The translations under genes were made by a program, and so were the position numbers. Source: Henricia sp. BOLD:AAB3569 (lineage: Eukaryota > Echinodermata > Asteroidea > Spinulosida > Echinasteridae). From it: 64,000 nucleotides of DNA. Location: contig JBBELK010000560.1 in assembly GCA_037783545.1 (NCBI GenBank), positions 186,001-250,000 of the forward strand. Direction: 5' to 3'. Numbering within the stretch: position 1 is the stretch's first letter; each line of letters starts with the position of its first letter. The notes beneath the pieces are model-generated. The model searched no databases and was not told where the DNA came from. It worked only from the letters and a program-made list of their open reading frames with translations. Shown in pieces: positions 43,287-53,735 of the stretch.

Positions 43287-43335
43287 AGGTCAGTCGGAAT
43301 TTCGTCGTCCGTGTAGGACTTTAATACTTAACCAG
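43287..43335. repeat. Inner boundary inverted repeat, left copy
   Basis: AGGTCAGTCGGAATTTCGTC and the next nine bases match the reverse complement of 49881-49909 with one mismatch in 29. AATACTTAACCAG at 43323-43335 matches the reverse complement of 49860-49872. The two macro-arrays therefore end on the same unique sequence in opposite orientation. Confidence 0.9.
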
Positions 43336-44179
43336 ACCTGAACAAGTTTAGTCCTTATTTATTGTTGAAAGTAGAAATCGATGTTAAAAAGAAATTTTGA
43401 GGGTCCTTTTCGCGTTTTTGTCGGTTTTTGACGCTGGAACTACTTTGGTTTTCCCGGATTCACAACGAGTGCGTCGCCATTAAACAGGAAACCGATTGTT
43501 ACTTCGCGACAGACCATACCATTATTTGTGGGGTGTGTGGTTTATGAAAATTGAAGCACATTGTCAATGTATACATTATGCAACCATCAGAATTGTAGCT
43601 CATAACATTTAAAAAATTTTAACATTATGCTGTAGTAGAATAAATTCTTCTAGTTTCAAAATTTAAATCGTTGATGTGTTTATTTTTCTTGTGCATTTCC
43701 TGCTATAAAATCGACCACTCTGATGATTGGCCTTAAGTCTGGGATCCAGGCCTGTGAAATCTAAATATACGGCATTTTAACGTCATGTCAGAGAGCCAGA
43801 CTGAAATGTCCTTTTCGTGTATGGCGCGGCGCCGGCCGGCCAGCAACAATCATGATTTTCATCGATGGATCGCGAAAGATTGCTGTGTATTATGAGCAAC
43901 AAATTACTCGTAAAAATAAAGTAAGTAATGAAGGTAACAATAGTATAGTAAGCTTTATGTTGCTAGCGGTCCGTGTTTGCTAATTCGTGGTTTAAGTGGC
44001 ATAAATTCACAACTGAAAAACACACTCCAGGCACCAGCGCAGTGTACACGGTACAGTAAACAAGTGACAGCGACAGTCGTCCCGTTTTAAGACATCTCGA
44101 CCGGTCACGGTCGAAAAAATCGGAGAGAATTTGGTGGTTGATCATGGAAAAACTATCATGCACGTTCGCGAGTTGAAAC
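43336..44179. other. No gene recognised
   Basis: GC-rich patch GCGCGGCGCCGGCCGGCC at about 43823; otherwise nothing supported. Confidence 0.4.
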
Positions 44180-44360
44180 TCCATGCACTGAGTCTATGGA
44201 GCATGACAACAAAAATCCTAAGTGTTTTCAAAGAAAAACTTGATATTTTCTTATCGTGTTTCCAAACCAAATTTTACACTTTCTGGGGCATTTATGATCA
44301 TGACATTGTTACTTTTATTAGGAATAATTAGTGGCGAACGTGTACGGTATTTATACCGTT
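44180..44360 (+). repeat. Dispersed repeat D1, copy 4
   Basis: TTTTCAAAGAAAAACTTGA ... TTTACACTTTCTGGGG ... AATAATTAGTGGCGAACGTG, ending GTATTTATACCG. Confidence 0.6.
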
Positions 44361-44568
44361 CATCATGTCTTACGACCTTTTGCACAAAACATATGAGACT
44401 AAGTGTTTCCTCACAAAAAAAACTTTTCTAACTCAAAAATGTGGGTATCTCCATCAAATTTGCACTTACCGATGCTTGAGTCATTTCAAAAAAAGAAAAA
44501 CATTCTGATCAACTTCTCAACCCTCAGTGCCATTTATTATTAATGTTAACTCGTTATTCATTTTTCAG

Positions 44569-44792
44569 TTCAACAGTGATGGGGACAAGGCACCAACCAC
44601 CAGGTGCATTAGGGGTCAGGAAGTGAAGATTTCACTTACCTGAACAGTGATTGGATCAAAACTGTCAAGGAGCGAAGACTTCAGATGCAGCACATATTGT
44701 CCACACCTGTACCTACATTTGAGGCTCGAGGATAAACAGGATGACATCGCCGGTGAACCCAAACGTATGAGCAAGCGTCAAATGCCAACCAG
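44569..44792 (+). pseudogene. Candidate frameshifted exon of the plus-strand host gene
   Basis: AG (TTTTTCAG) precedes TTCAACAGTG and a donor GTATTC follows ACCAG at 44792. Protein-like sense is spread over three frames: FNSDGDKAPTTRCIRGQE, then SEDFTYLNSDWIKTVKERRL, then EDKQDDIAGEPKRM. Two single-base shifts are needed. In the family suggested for exon 6, a segment with DFTYL-like and an RR-containing helix follows the EKW domain, so this could be its downstream exon. Frame breaks suggest decay; alternatively it is not coding. Confidence 0.35.
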
Positions 44793-45298
44793 GTATTCAT
44801 CAAGTGATCTACAATTGTATTACACTTGTTTTAACGTCTAAAATTGTTTTAACCCTTTCAATACCACCCACTCATATAAGACAGTACCCTTGTTTACCAC
44901 AGCAATTACGAGCCCAGTGTCACTAGAGACCCACTGGTTTGGGAGACATTTCATTGAAGTGAGCCCTCTGTGGTTTACATGCACTAAATAGCTCTGATGA
45001 TTTTGTGTACACCTGATGACACAAATCATACAAAAAGAAGAGAAATTTAGTGTGCATCTTTTTATTTATTAAGTGTAATTTCAAGCTAGTTTTTACACAA
45101 CAAAAGTAATACAAACTGGTAATACAAGGCCCTGTACTCGTACATCAATATAGAAAAGAAAATCCTAATGAAAATACCTAAAAAGTATACAATACAAAAG
45201 AAAATTAAGCACTCAAAAGTTAAAAATCTAAGAAATTAAAAATGCTTGTCTAAAAAGATGTGTCTTCAACCCTACTTCTGCATGTACTTGTATTTTCT

Positions 45299-45407
45299 CT
45301 CGCCCCTCCCCCCGCCCCCCACCCCATTCAATGTTGGTTTGAATCCGTGGCTTGTCGAACCAGTCTTCAACATTGAATGGGGTGGGGGGCGGGGGGAGGG
45401 GGCGGGG
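45299..45407. repeat. GC-rich hairpin inside piggyBac, ~38-bp arms
   Basis: 45299-45336 (CTCGCCCCTCCCCCCGCC... ATTCAATGTTG) is mirrored by 45368-45407 (CAACATTGAATGGGGTGG...). One strand has several G-runs of 4-6, so hairpin and G-quadruplex forms are both possible. It lies 3' of the transposase stop. Confidence 0.9.
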
Positions 45408-45447
45408 GCAGATTTGAAGGCGAGCAGATTGTACATATACATACTTA

Positions 45448-47040
45448 TCATTTGGTATGATATTTTTCAAAACAAGGAACTGTGCACATTGGTTTATTAC
45501 ATTCTTTACAGATCATCCGGGTCTGTTTTCGCCTGTTTAATGTGCGGTTGCTACAAACAATGCAGTCGCGTTTCTTTCCATTGCGGTTTTTGCCAGGATA
45601 GTGTTGTTGTCTTGCCAAATCAATAGGAATGTGGTATCTCGGCCGACTTGTTGCATTAGTACGTTCCCAACCTAACAGCAAGCCTTGTACAATACCTACA
45701 CGAAAATCTAGGTTACTGACATGTCTGTTGCCCTCTATGCCGTTAAAAATTACTCGGCTATTGACAATACAAATATCGAGCATACGGAAAAAAATTCGTT
45801 TCCACCATTTTAAACTCCTGTGCGTATGATTGTAGTACTGAAAACATTGATCTGCAACATCAGTACCTCCCATATTCAAATTATACAGGTCAACACAATT
45901 TGGCTTCAGAACGTCACGAAATCCACTTGTGCTCTTCTTGCAACGAATTTGCTTTTTTGACACATCAGAGTTCCCGATATTTGTTAAAAGTGTTACCGAT
46001 TTTTTGTCTTGCCAAACGATACACAACTGCCCACCTTTTACCAAAAAAAGGGAGACATCTTCTCTCTTCATTTTGTGTTTTTTGGGGTTGGCAACATGGG
46101 GAATCCCCTGGGTCATGTACCGAACAGTACCACAACACCCGAATCCTAGTTCAGACAGTTCAGCTACAAGAGCTGGGCTATTGAAGTAATTGTCACAATA
46201 TAGTATATGACCCTTATTCTCAAGTCCCTGGACCAGATCAATGACTAATTTTGCGGGCTTGGTCAGTATGTTTGGATGCGGGCAGTCTGAACTTATGTGT
46301 GCAACATAAACAGTTTGGGTGTTCTCACTTCCCGTGTATAGTTTCCAATTACATGTGTACCCTGTTTTTGATTCATTCAGGGAGAAGGCTTTCATACCCC
46401 GTTTGATTGTTTTTTTCGGCATGTACTGAACAAAACTTAATCGTCCCTTGAATTTTAACATGCTCTCGTCTGGAGACAAATTCTGCGCAGGGTTATACAG
46501 GTTTAGAAACTTCGGGACGAGTAGTTCTATCAAGGGTCGAACTTTGGAAAGTTTATCACGTTTAGCCGAGGCTGTCTGAGCAATTTGGTTATTGGATATG
46601 TGAAAGAATCTCAGAATTGAAAGGAACCGATTGCGTGACATGATCGACGGATAGAATGGCACGCTAAACAGTTCAGATGTCGACCAGTACATTCTATATT
46701 GAGATGATTTGTTCATGCCCATAGCAACGATAAGTGCCACAAATGCCATCATTTCTGGAATATTGGTCGGGTGCCAGGAAACTTGTTTATCAGGGTTAGA
46801 GTCTATTGTTTGTTGCGCATAGCGATTAGTCTCGTTCACCAGCATCTGCCACACAAGGTCACAGAAATACAGCTTGAAGATCTCCACTGCTGAGAGCGTA
46901 GCAAAGTCGCCGGTCGGGCCAGGATTCCCCGTGAAGGGCACAGTCGGACACTGGAAATGGTCTCGTTGCTCCCAACCGGATCGGAAATCTACCTTCGCAG
47001 TCTTGCTCGATTTTGGCAGGTGGTCAGGTTGGTCGGTAAG
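45448..47040 (-). CDS. piggyBac transposase, exon 2 (catalytic domain and Cys-rich C-terminus)
   Basis: 530 codons to the stop at 45448, spliced in phase 0 after exon 1. Conserved piggyBac blocks: WHPTNIPEMMAFVALIVAMG dimerisation/insertion region, FLSILRFFHIS, then the three catalytic Asp in LSPDESMLKFKGR, YCDNYFNSP and MGGTDVADQ. Residues WWKRIFFRMLD follow, and a C-terminal cysteine-rich domain with CIVCSNR, CKECNKPMC and CFEKYH. Spliced length is about 632 residues, normal for the family. No stop or frameshift, so the enzyme could be active. It resembles PGBD4-type domesticated relatives, but the intact element ends argue for a transposon. Confidence 0.95.
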   Translation of the reverse strand, partial: LTDQPDHLPKSSKTAKVDFRSGWEQRDHFQCPTVPFTGNPGPTGDFATLSAVEIFKLYFCDLVWQMLVNETNRYAQQTIDSNPDKQVSWHPTNIPEMMAFVALIVAMGMNKSSQYRMYWSTSELFSVPFYPSIMSRNRFLSILRFFHISNNQIAQTASAKRDKLSKVRPLIELLVPKFLNLYNPAQNLSPDESMLKFKGRLSFVQYMPKKTIKRGMKAFSLNESKTGYTCNWKLYTGSENTQTVYVAHISSDCPHPNILTKPAKLVIDLVQGLENKGHILYCDNYFNSPALVAELSELGFGCCGTVRYMTQGIPHVANPKKHKMKREDVSLFLVKGGQLCIVWQDKKSVTLLTNIGNSDVSKKQIRCKKSTSGFRDVLKPNCVDLYNLNMGGTDVADQCFQYYNHTHRSLKWWKRIFFRMLDICIVNSRVIFNGIEGNRHVSNLDFRVGIVQGLLLGWERTNATSRPRYHIPIDLARQQHYPGKNRNGKKRDCIVCSNRTLNRRKQTRMICKECNKPMCTVPCFEKYHTK

Positions 47041-47545
47041 CTGCAACAAAAACAAACTATAACATTAGAGTATAATCTTTGTAGTTGCAAACAAGGAAAC
47101 AAGAAAAAAATGGCACCCTCTATTAAGGTCGTTGCCAATAACTGTTCAATTTTATGCGAATTTTTGAAGATGCAAATTTCCTCATTTCTTTCAAAGCAGC
47201 TTATAGCATTTGCAAGATATTTGGCAAGCGGGACAGCCCCCTTCTTTTGTGTTGTAGGAATGTTGGGAATTACTTTCAGATTTTCAGGGGGGGGGGGGGG
47301 GGGAGGGATTTGGTCACCAAGACTGATTGAGCCATTTTTTAACTACATGTAATGATGTACATTTCTCAATTTCAGCATTTGTAACCCCATAGACCTATAT
47401 AGGCCGACGTTAGGGGTGGGCCTAGAAAAATACTGGGCCTGGTGAATTACATTAGCCTAATTGATTCATTAACATAACACCGATCATGCTGCTGATAATG
47501 TTCACCAAAGAATTAGCATTAATTATTACCGAATTCCATTATTAC
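47041..47545 (-). other. piggyBac transposase intron (505 bp)
   Basis: On the minus strand the donor GAG|GTAATA lies at 47546/47545 and the acceptor TTTTTGTTGCAG ends at 47041. It contains a run of about 17 G (plus strand, 47287-47303). Confidence 0.85.
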
Positions 47546-47851
47546 CTCACGAAATGCTGCAGTAATGCCGTCTTCTGCCGTTTCTGGATCGTCGTCAGAA
47601 GACTCATCTTGAATGGAACCTTCATCTGATTCTGAGCCACTGTCTGCCAAAATTTCGGCCAACATGCCATCGACGTCTGTTGCCATCATAGTTTCAGGAT
47701 GCAAATGGCGTCTGTACTGTGCGTCCTCCCCTTTTATGTATTCACGGCAAACCCACCTATTGTTGTCCCTTTTTAGTTTTGTGAATTTATATAGGGCGGG
47801 CGCGCGTGTAAAACTTGAACCGTCTTCATTCATGCCAATAGAGGGCGCCAA
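47546..47851 (-). CDS. piggyBac transposase, exon 1
   Basis: 102 codons from ATG at 47851, ending TAAFRE and joining LTDQPDH in exon 2 without a phase change. The region carries the acidic DSGSESDEGSIQDESSDDD stretch usual at piggyBac N-termini before the dimerisation domain. An earlier part with RWVCREYIKGEDAQYRRH has no assigned role. An intron at this place is unusual for a simple DNA transposon but the splice sites and phase are unambiguous. Confidence 0.85.
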
Positions 47852-48091
47852 ACCAAAAAACTATGAAAGCATTTGCAGGTGGTGACAAAAGTCGCCTTGG
47901 GTCTCAACTGAAAGACAATCTCGGGCACCATTTGGTGCCTTTGGGATTAAAGCGAAAAAAACAAAGGGCTCCTTTTGGCGCCTCCGGGAATGAAAGGGTT
48001 AACGTCTAACGTCTAAGCATCGATTTTGAAGAATGTATATATGGATATTAAACAATTTTTAAAAAATTAGTTAATTGTTTTTTTTTCCTAG

Positions 48092-48312
48092 ATCATTCTC
48101 CCGAAGAGGTGTATTTGGCATTTGGAAGAGAGCAGCCAACCCATGTCCACTCATTCCCAATAGGAGATGGACCCGCGAAGGTGAAAGTCGTTCCCAAATG
48201 GCATGAAGGTGATACCCACCAGCAGCAACTTCAAGACATTATTTACGTGACTGGAAAACTTTTAAAATTAGGAACAGCAGCATTACATAAGTGTTACAGT
48301 ACAAGTAATTAA
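48092..48312 (+). CDS. Candidate terminal exon of the plus-strand host gene
   Basis: A strong acceptor (T-run then CCTAG) precedes 48092. The frame, entered with two bases of a split codon, reads SPEEVYLAFGREQPTHVH, PIGDGPAKVKVVPKWHEGDT and QDIIYVTGKLLKLGTAALHK before TAA at 48312. Composition is clearly protein-like and the sense is uninterrupted. AATAAA at 48495 follows. It needs an upstream exon ending in phase 1; the fragment at 44792 ends in phase 2, so direct joining is not supported. Function unknown. Confidence 0.55.
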
Positions 48313-48494
48313 TTGTATTTCCTTGTTATCTACACTACTTGACTCGCATTCTTGTCATTCCATTCCCTCATTGTGTGTATTATGCAATCAGTTCATTTCT
48401 CCATTGTATGTGTTGTGCAATCACCTACAGGTACAATACGTTCTAAAGAAATCACTGAATTGTCATAATAATGCTTTGCGGGTTGAAGCTGTTT

Positions 48495-48500
48495 AATAAA
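48495..48500 (+). promoter_or_regulatory. Polyadenylation signal AATAAA
   Basis: AATAAA lies 183 bp after the stop at 48312, followed by a T-rich stretch near 48525. The position fits the 3' end of the transcript. Confidence 0.5.
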
Positions 48501-49312
48501 GTGTTAAATAATTTGGAACATGTTTTATTTCCCCACAATTACAGTCGTAGTAATATGTTGATAAAGAGCCTTGTAGAAATTTGAGCCAATGCATGAAAGG
48601 TAAAAAAAAATATTCAAAACTTAAAACACCTTCAGTTAGCAGTTTTCTTCCACAAAGATACCATATCATGTGATTGTTACCTTGCTTTCAACACTTTTAG
48701 TTTTCTTTTTCTTGTCTGCTCGTGAAGTAAAATTTTGGGGCTTTAAAGATAATGAAGACTTTGATGACGACTGACATTGCAAAAGATGAGGACAGCAGTG
48801 ATGGTGCAATGAAGTATTGAAAAAAAGGGAAACACTTTCTGAACTCCAGGGGCCAATTTCATGGCGCTATTGGCACGAAACATTACTTAGCACATAATTT
48901 ATCTGCTTTATATTGCAAAAGTTGATTGCCTGACAAAATATTGTGATATGTATTTACATGTGCACTAAAATGTTGATACGGTTTTTAAGCACAATTTGAA
49001 AATACAAATTTAGCTGGTCCCTCATCTTACAAAGTAATTAATTAATAAAATCTGTGCTCAGCAAATTTGTGCTAAAAAGCGCCAGGTACAAAGTTCATGG
49101 AGCTGTCCAGTACAGAAATGTGCTCAACACAAAGTTTATTTACTTTTCAAAATTGTTTCCAGCCAAATCTATGTGTGATTTTGTATTACGATTGACTTGT
49201 ATCCAGGTACTTTAACCTCACAAAACGTCCCAAATTGTTTTGTAAATTTTGAGGTTCAGAATGTTTCGATTTACTGATCTTAATTTTCGGTTTGTGGAAA
49301 TAAAGCAAGAAA
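48501..49312. other. No gene recognised
   Basis: AT-rich; no protein-like frame or repeat seen. Confidence 0.4.
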
Positions 49313-49460
49313 ATCAATTGATCACGTCACGTCACTTCCTACAAATCGCCACGTGCATCAGAATTTTGAGCGTAGTTTTTTATGACGCGCATCGGCTGCG
49401 CCGTATTTCGGACAAATTTCGAGCAACACGCGCGCGTGTTTGGAATATGTTACAGCGTAA
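49313..49460 (-). mobile_element. Partial copy of the 30884-31112 MITE
   Basis: CAATTGATCACGTCACGTCA opens the copy; AAATTTCGAGCAACACGC and TGTTTGGAA follow in the same order as the reverse complement of the first copy. The far end is not found. Confidence 0.6.
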
Positions 49461-49859
49461 TATATGGACGGGGGCGGCCGATTTTAGCAGGGATTACACA
49501 CTACGAACAAACGCAACAAATATTCATATTTTCAAACAGGAAGAATTTATTCCTCTCCCAACACGGTTTTAAAACATTCAAATGCAGTTTCAATGGGTAT
49601 ATGATGCATTTATTGGCGGCGTACTTGAACTTTCATAAACTGCATACCCTACAAATAATGGTACGATCCGTCGCGCAATGACATTCGAGAGCCTTGTCAA
49701 CTGGGCCTGGGCGCGCGGCGAAGCACTCATTGCTAATCCGATAGGAAGAAAGTAGTTTAAAGATACAAAACCAGAAAAAAAGGAAAAAAGACCCTTACAT
49801 TTTCTTTTTAACATCGATATATGTTTTTACCAATCAATAAGGAATATTACTGTGTAGCT
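49461..49859. other. No gene recognised
   Basis: No supported frame; leads into the boundary inverted repeat. Confidence 0.4.
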
Positions 49860-49909
49860 CTGGTTAAGTATTTTGGGTGTTACACGGACGAGGAAATTCC
49901 GACTGACCT
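49860..49909. repeat. Inner boundary inverted repeat, right copy
   Basis: CTGGTTAAGTATT at 49860-49872 and TACACGGACGAGGAAATTCC plus nine bases at 49881-49909 mirror 43287-43335. Confidence 0.9.
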
Positions 49910-52900
49910 AATGGCATTTGGGACCAAAGACCAGTGGCCTTCAAGCATGTGCAAGCATGTGCAAACTTGTGCAAACTTGTGCAAACTTGTGCAAACTTGT
50001 GCAAACTTGTGCAAACATGTGCAAACATGTGCAAACATGTGCAAACATGTGCAAACATGTGCAAACATGTGCAAACATGTGCAAACATGTGCAAACATGT
50101 GCAAACATGTGCAAACATGTGCAAACATGTGCAAACATGTGCAAACATGTGCAAACTGTGCAAACTGTGCAAACTGTGCAAATAGTGCAAATAGTGCAAA
50201 TAGTGCATTCAGTTTATTCAGTTTATTCAGTTCATTTAGTTTGCACATGTTTGCACAAGTTTGCACAAGTTTGCACAAGTTTGCACAAGTTTGCACAAGT
50301 TTGCACAAGTTTGCACAAGTTTGCACAAGTTTGCACAAGTTTGCAAACAAGTTTGCACAAGTTTGCACAAGTTTGCACAAGTTTGCACAAGTTTGCACAA
50401 GTTTGCACATGTTTGCACATGCTTGAAGGCCACTGGTCTTTGGTCCCAAATGCCATGTGTATAATGCTTGAAGGCCACTGGTCTTTAGTCACAAATGCCA
50501 TGTGTATATTGAACTGAATGAACTGAATGAACTGAATAAACTGAATAAACTGAATAAACTGAATAAACTGAATAAACTGAATAAACTGAATAAACTGAAT
50601 AAACTGAATAAACTGAATAAACTGAATAAACTGAATAAACTGAATAAACTGAATAAACTGAATAAACTGAATAAACTGAATAAACTGAATAAACTGAATA
50701 AACTGAATAAACTGAATAAACTGAATAAACTGAATAAACTGAATAAACTGAATAAACTGAATAAACTGAATAAACTGAATAAACTGAATAAACTGAATAA
50801 ACTGAATAAACTGTTTGCACTCGTTTGCACTCGTTTGCACTCGTTTGCACTCGTTTGCACTCGTTTGCACTCGTTTGCACTCGTTTGCACTCGTTTGCAC
50901 TCGTTTGCACTCGTTTGCACTCGTTTGCACTCGTTTGCACTCGTTTGCACTCGTTTGCACTCGTTTGCACTCGTTTGCACTCGTTTGCACTCGTTTGCAC
51001 TCGTTTGCACTCGTTTGCACTCGTTTGCACTCGTTTGCACTCGTTTGCACTCGTTTGCACTCGTTTGCACTCGTTTGCACTCGTTTGCACTCGTTTGCAC
51101 TCGTTTGCACTCGTTTGCACTCGTTTGCACTCGTTTGCACTCGTTTGCACTCGTTTGCACTCGTTTGCACTCGTTTGCACTCGTTTGCACTCGTTTGCAC
51201 TCGTTTGCACTCGTTTGCACTCGTTTGCACTCGTTTGCACTCGTTTGCACTCGTTTGCACTCGTTTGCACTCGTTTGCACTCGTTTGCACTCGTTTGCAC
51301 TCGTTTGCACTCGTTTGCACTTGTTTGCACTTGTTTGCACTTGTTTGCACTTGTTTGCACTTGTTTGCACATGTTTGCACATGTTTGCACATGTTTGCAC
51401 ATGTTTGCACATGTTTGCACATGTTTGCACATGTTTGCACATGTTTGCACATGTTTGCACATGTTTGCACATGTTTGCACATGTTTGCACATGTTTGCAC
51501 ATGTTTGCACATGTTTGCACAAGTTTGCACATGCTTGAAGGCCACTGGTCTTTGGTCCCAAATGCCATGTGTATAATGCTTGAAGGCCACTGGTCTTTGG
51601 TCCCAAATGCCATGTGTATAATGCTTGAAGGCCACTGGTCTTTGGTCCCAAATGCCATGTGTATAATGCTTCAAGGCCACTGGTCTTTGGTCCCAAATGC
51701 CATGTGTATAATGCTTCAAGGCCACTGGTCTTTGGTCCCAAATGCCATGTGTATAATGCTTCAAGGCCACTGGTCTTTGGTCCCAAATGCCATGTGTATA
51801 ATGCTTCAAGGCCACTGGTCTTTGGTCCCAAATGCCATGTGTATAATGCTTCAAGGCCACTGGTCTTTGGTCCCAAATGCCATGTGTATAATGCTTCAAG
51901 GCCACTGGTCTTTGGTCCCAAATGCCATGTGTATAATGCTTCAAGGCCACTGGTCTTTGGTCCCAAATGCCATGTGTATAATGCTTCAAGGCCACTGGTC
52001 TTTGGTCCCAAGTGCCATGTGTATAATGCTTGAAGGCCACTGGTCTTTGGTCCCAAATGCCATGTGTATAATGCTTGAAGGCCACTGGTCTTTGGTCCCA
52101 AATGCCATGTGTATAATGCTTGAAGGCCACTGGTCTTTGGTCCCAAATGCCATGTGTTTAATGCTTGAAGGCCACTGGTCTTTGGTCCCTTTGCCATGTG
52201 TATATTGAACTAAATGAACTGAATAAACTGAATAAACTGAATAAACTGAATAAACTGAATAAACTGAATAAACTGAATAAACTGAATAAACTGAATAAAC
52301 TGAATAAACTGAATGCACTATTTGCACTATTTGCACTTTTTGCACAGTTTGCACATGTTTGCACATGTTTGCACATGTTTGCACATGTTTGCACATGTTT
52401 GCACATGTTTGCACATGTTTGCACATGTTTGCACATGTTTGCACATGTTTGCACATGTTTGCACATGTTTGCACATGCTTGAAGGCCACTGGTCTTTGGT
52501 CCCAAATGCCATGTGTATAATGCTTCAAGGCCACTGGTCTTTGGTCCCAAATGCCATGTGTATATTGAACTAAATGAACTGAATAAACTGAATAAACTGA
52601 ATGCACTATTTGCACTATTTGCACAGTTTGCACATGTTTGCACATGTTTGCACATGTTTGCACATGTTTGCACATGTTTGCACATGTTTGCACATGTTTG
52701 CACATGTTTGCACAAGTTTGCACAAGTTTGCACAAGTTTGCACAAGTTTGCACAAGTTTGCACAAGTTTGCACAAGTTTGCACAAGTTTGCACAAGTTTG
52801 CACAAGTTTGCACAAGTTTGCACAAGTTTGCACAAGTTTGCACAAGTTTGCACAAGTTTGCACAAGTTTGCACAAGTTTGCACAAGTTTGCACAAGTTTG

Positions 52901-53735
52901 CACAAGTTTGCACAAGTTTGCACAAGTTTGCACAAGTTTGCACAAGTTTGCACAAGTTTGCACAAGTTTGCACAAGTTTGCACAAGTTTGCACAAGTTTG
53001 CACAAGTTTGCACAAGTTTGCACAAGTTTGCACAAGTTTGCACAAGTTTGCACAAGTTTGCACAAGTTTGCACAAGTTTGCACAAGTTTGCACAAGTTTG
53101 CACAAGTTTGCACAAGTTTGCACAAGTTTGCACAAGTTTGCACAAGTTTGCACAAGTTTGCACAAGTTTGCACAAGTTTGCACAAGTTTGCACAAGTTTG
53201 CACAAGTTTGCACAAGTTTGCACAAGTTTGCACAAGTTTGCACAAGTTTGCACAAGTTTGCACAAGTTTGCACAAGTTTGCACAAGTTTGCACAAGTTTG
53301 CACAAGTTTGCACAAGTTTGCACAAGTTTGCACAAGTTTGCACAAGTTTGCACAAGTTTGCACAAGTTTGCACAAGTTTGCACAAGTTTGCACAAGTTTG
53401 CACAAGTTTGCACAAGTTTTTGCACAAGTTTGCACAAGTTTGCACAAGTTTGCACAAGTTTGCACAAGTTTGCACAAGTTTGCACAAGTTTGCACAAGTT
53501 TGCACAAGTTTGCACAAGTTTGCACAAGTTTGCACAAGTTTGCACAAGTTTGCACAAGTTTGCACAAGTTTGCACAAGTTTGCACAAGTTTGCACAAGTT
53601 TGCACAAGTTTGCACAAGTTTGCACAAGTTTGCACAAGTTTGCACAAGTTTGCACAAGTTTGCACAAGTTTGCACAAGTTTGCACAAGTTTGCACAAGTT
53701 TGCACAAGTTTGCACAAGTTTGCACAAGTTTACAT
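49910..53735 (-). repeat. Right macro-array: 10-bp, 9-bp and 45-bp tandem repeats, mainly inverted
   Basis: 49910-50239 has the same orientation as the left array (one 45-bp unit, GCAAACTTGT, then GCAAACATGT, then spacer). It flips abruptly at about 50240. The rest is reverse-oriented: TTTGCACAAG (50240-50415), two 45-bp units, (AATAAACTG)~32 at 50520-50812, (TTTGCACTCG)~51 at 50813-51320, TTTGCACTTG and TTTGCACATG to 51530, about 15 45-bp units (51533-52193), (AATAAACTG)~12, TTTGCACATG to 52480, two 45-bp units, then TTTGCACAAG ~102 copies (52705-53735) with one 1-bp phase slip near 53419. Long open frames are repeat artefacts. Confidence 0.97.

Larger units (their letters stand above)
44853..47998 (-). 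mobile_element. Intact-looking piggyBac transposon, 3146 bp
   Basis: The element starts CCCTTTCA and ends TGAAAGGG, flanked on both sides by TTAA (44849-44852 and 47999-48002), the hallmark piggyBac target duplication. Subterminal palindromes include GGCACCATTTGGTGCC at the right. It encodes a two-exon transposase on the minus strand. A strong GC-rich hairpin lies downstream of the gene and a G17 run in its intron. The left flank carries a second TTAACGTCTAA at 44831-44841, matching the sequence right of the element. Both ends and the ORF look intact, so it may be autonomous. Confidence 0.95.

Noticed and set aside
40837-43341. 834-codon open frame across the left macro-array
   Set aside because: Encodes only ten-residue repeats (CKLVQTCANL type), and both strands and all frames are equally open because the unit is 10 bp without a stop.
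45448-47040. Domesticated PGBD-type host gene
   Set aside because: Intact TTAA-flanked termini on both sides indicate a transposon copy.
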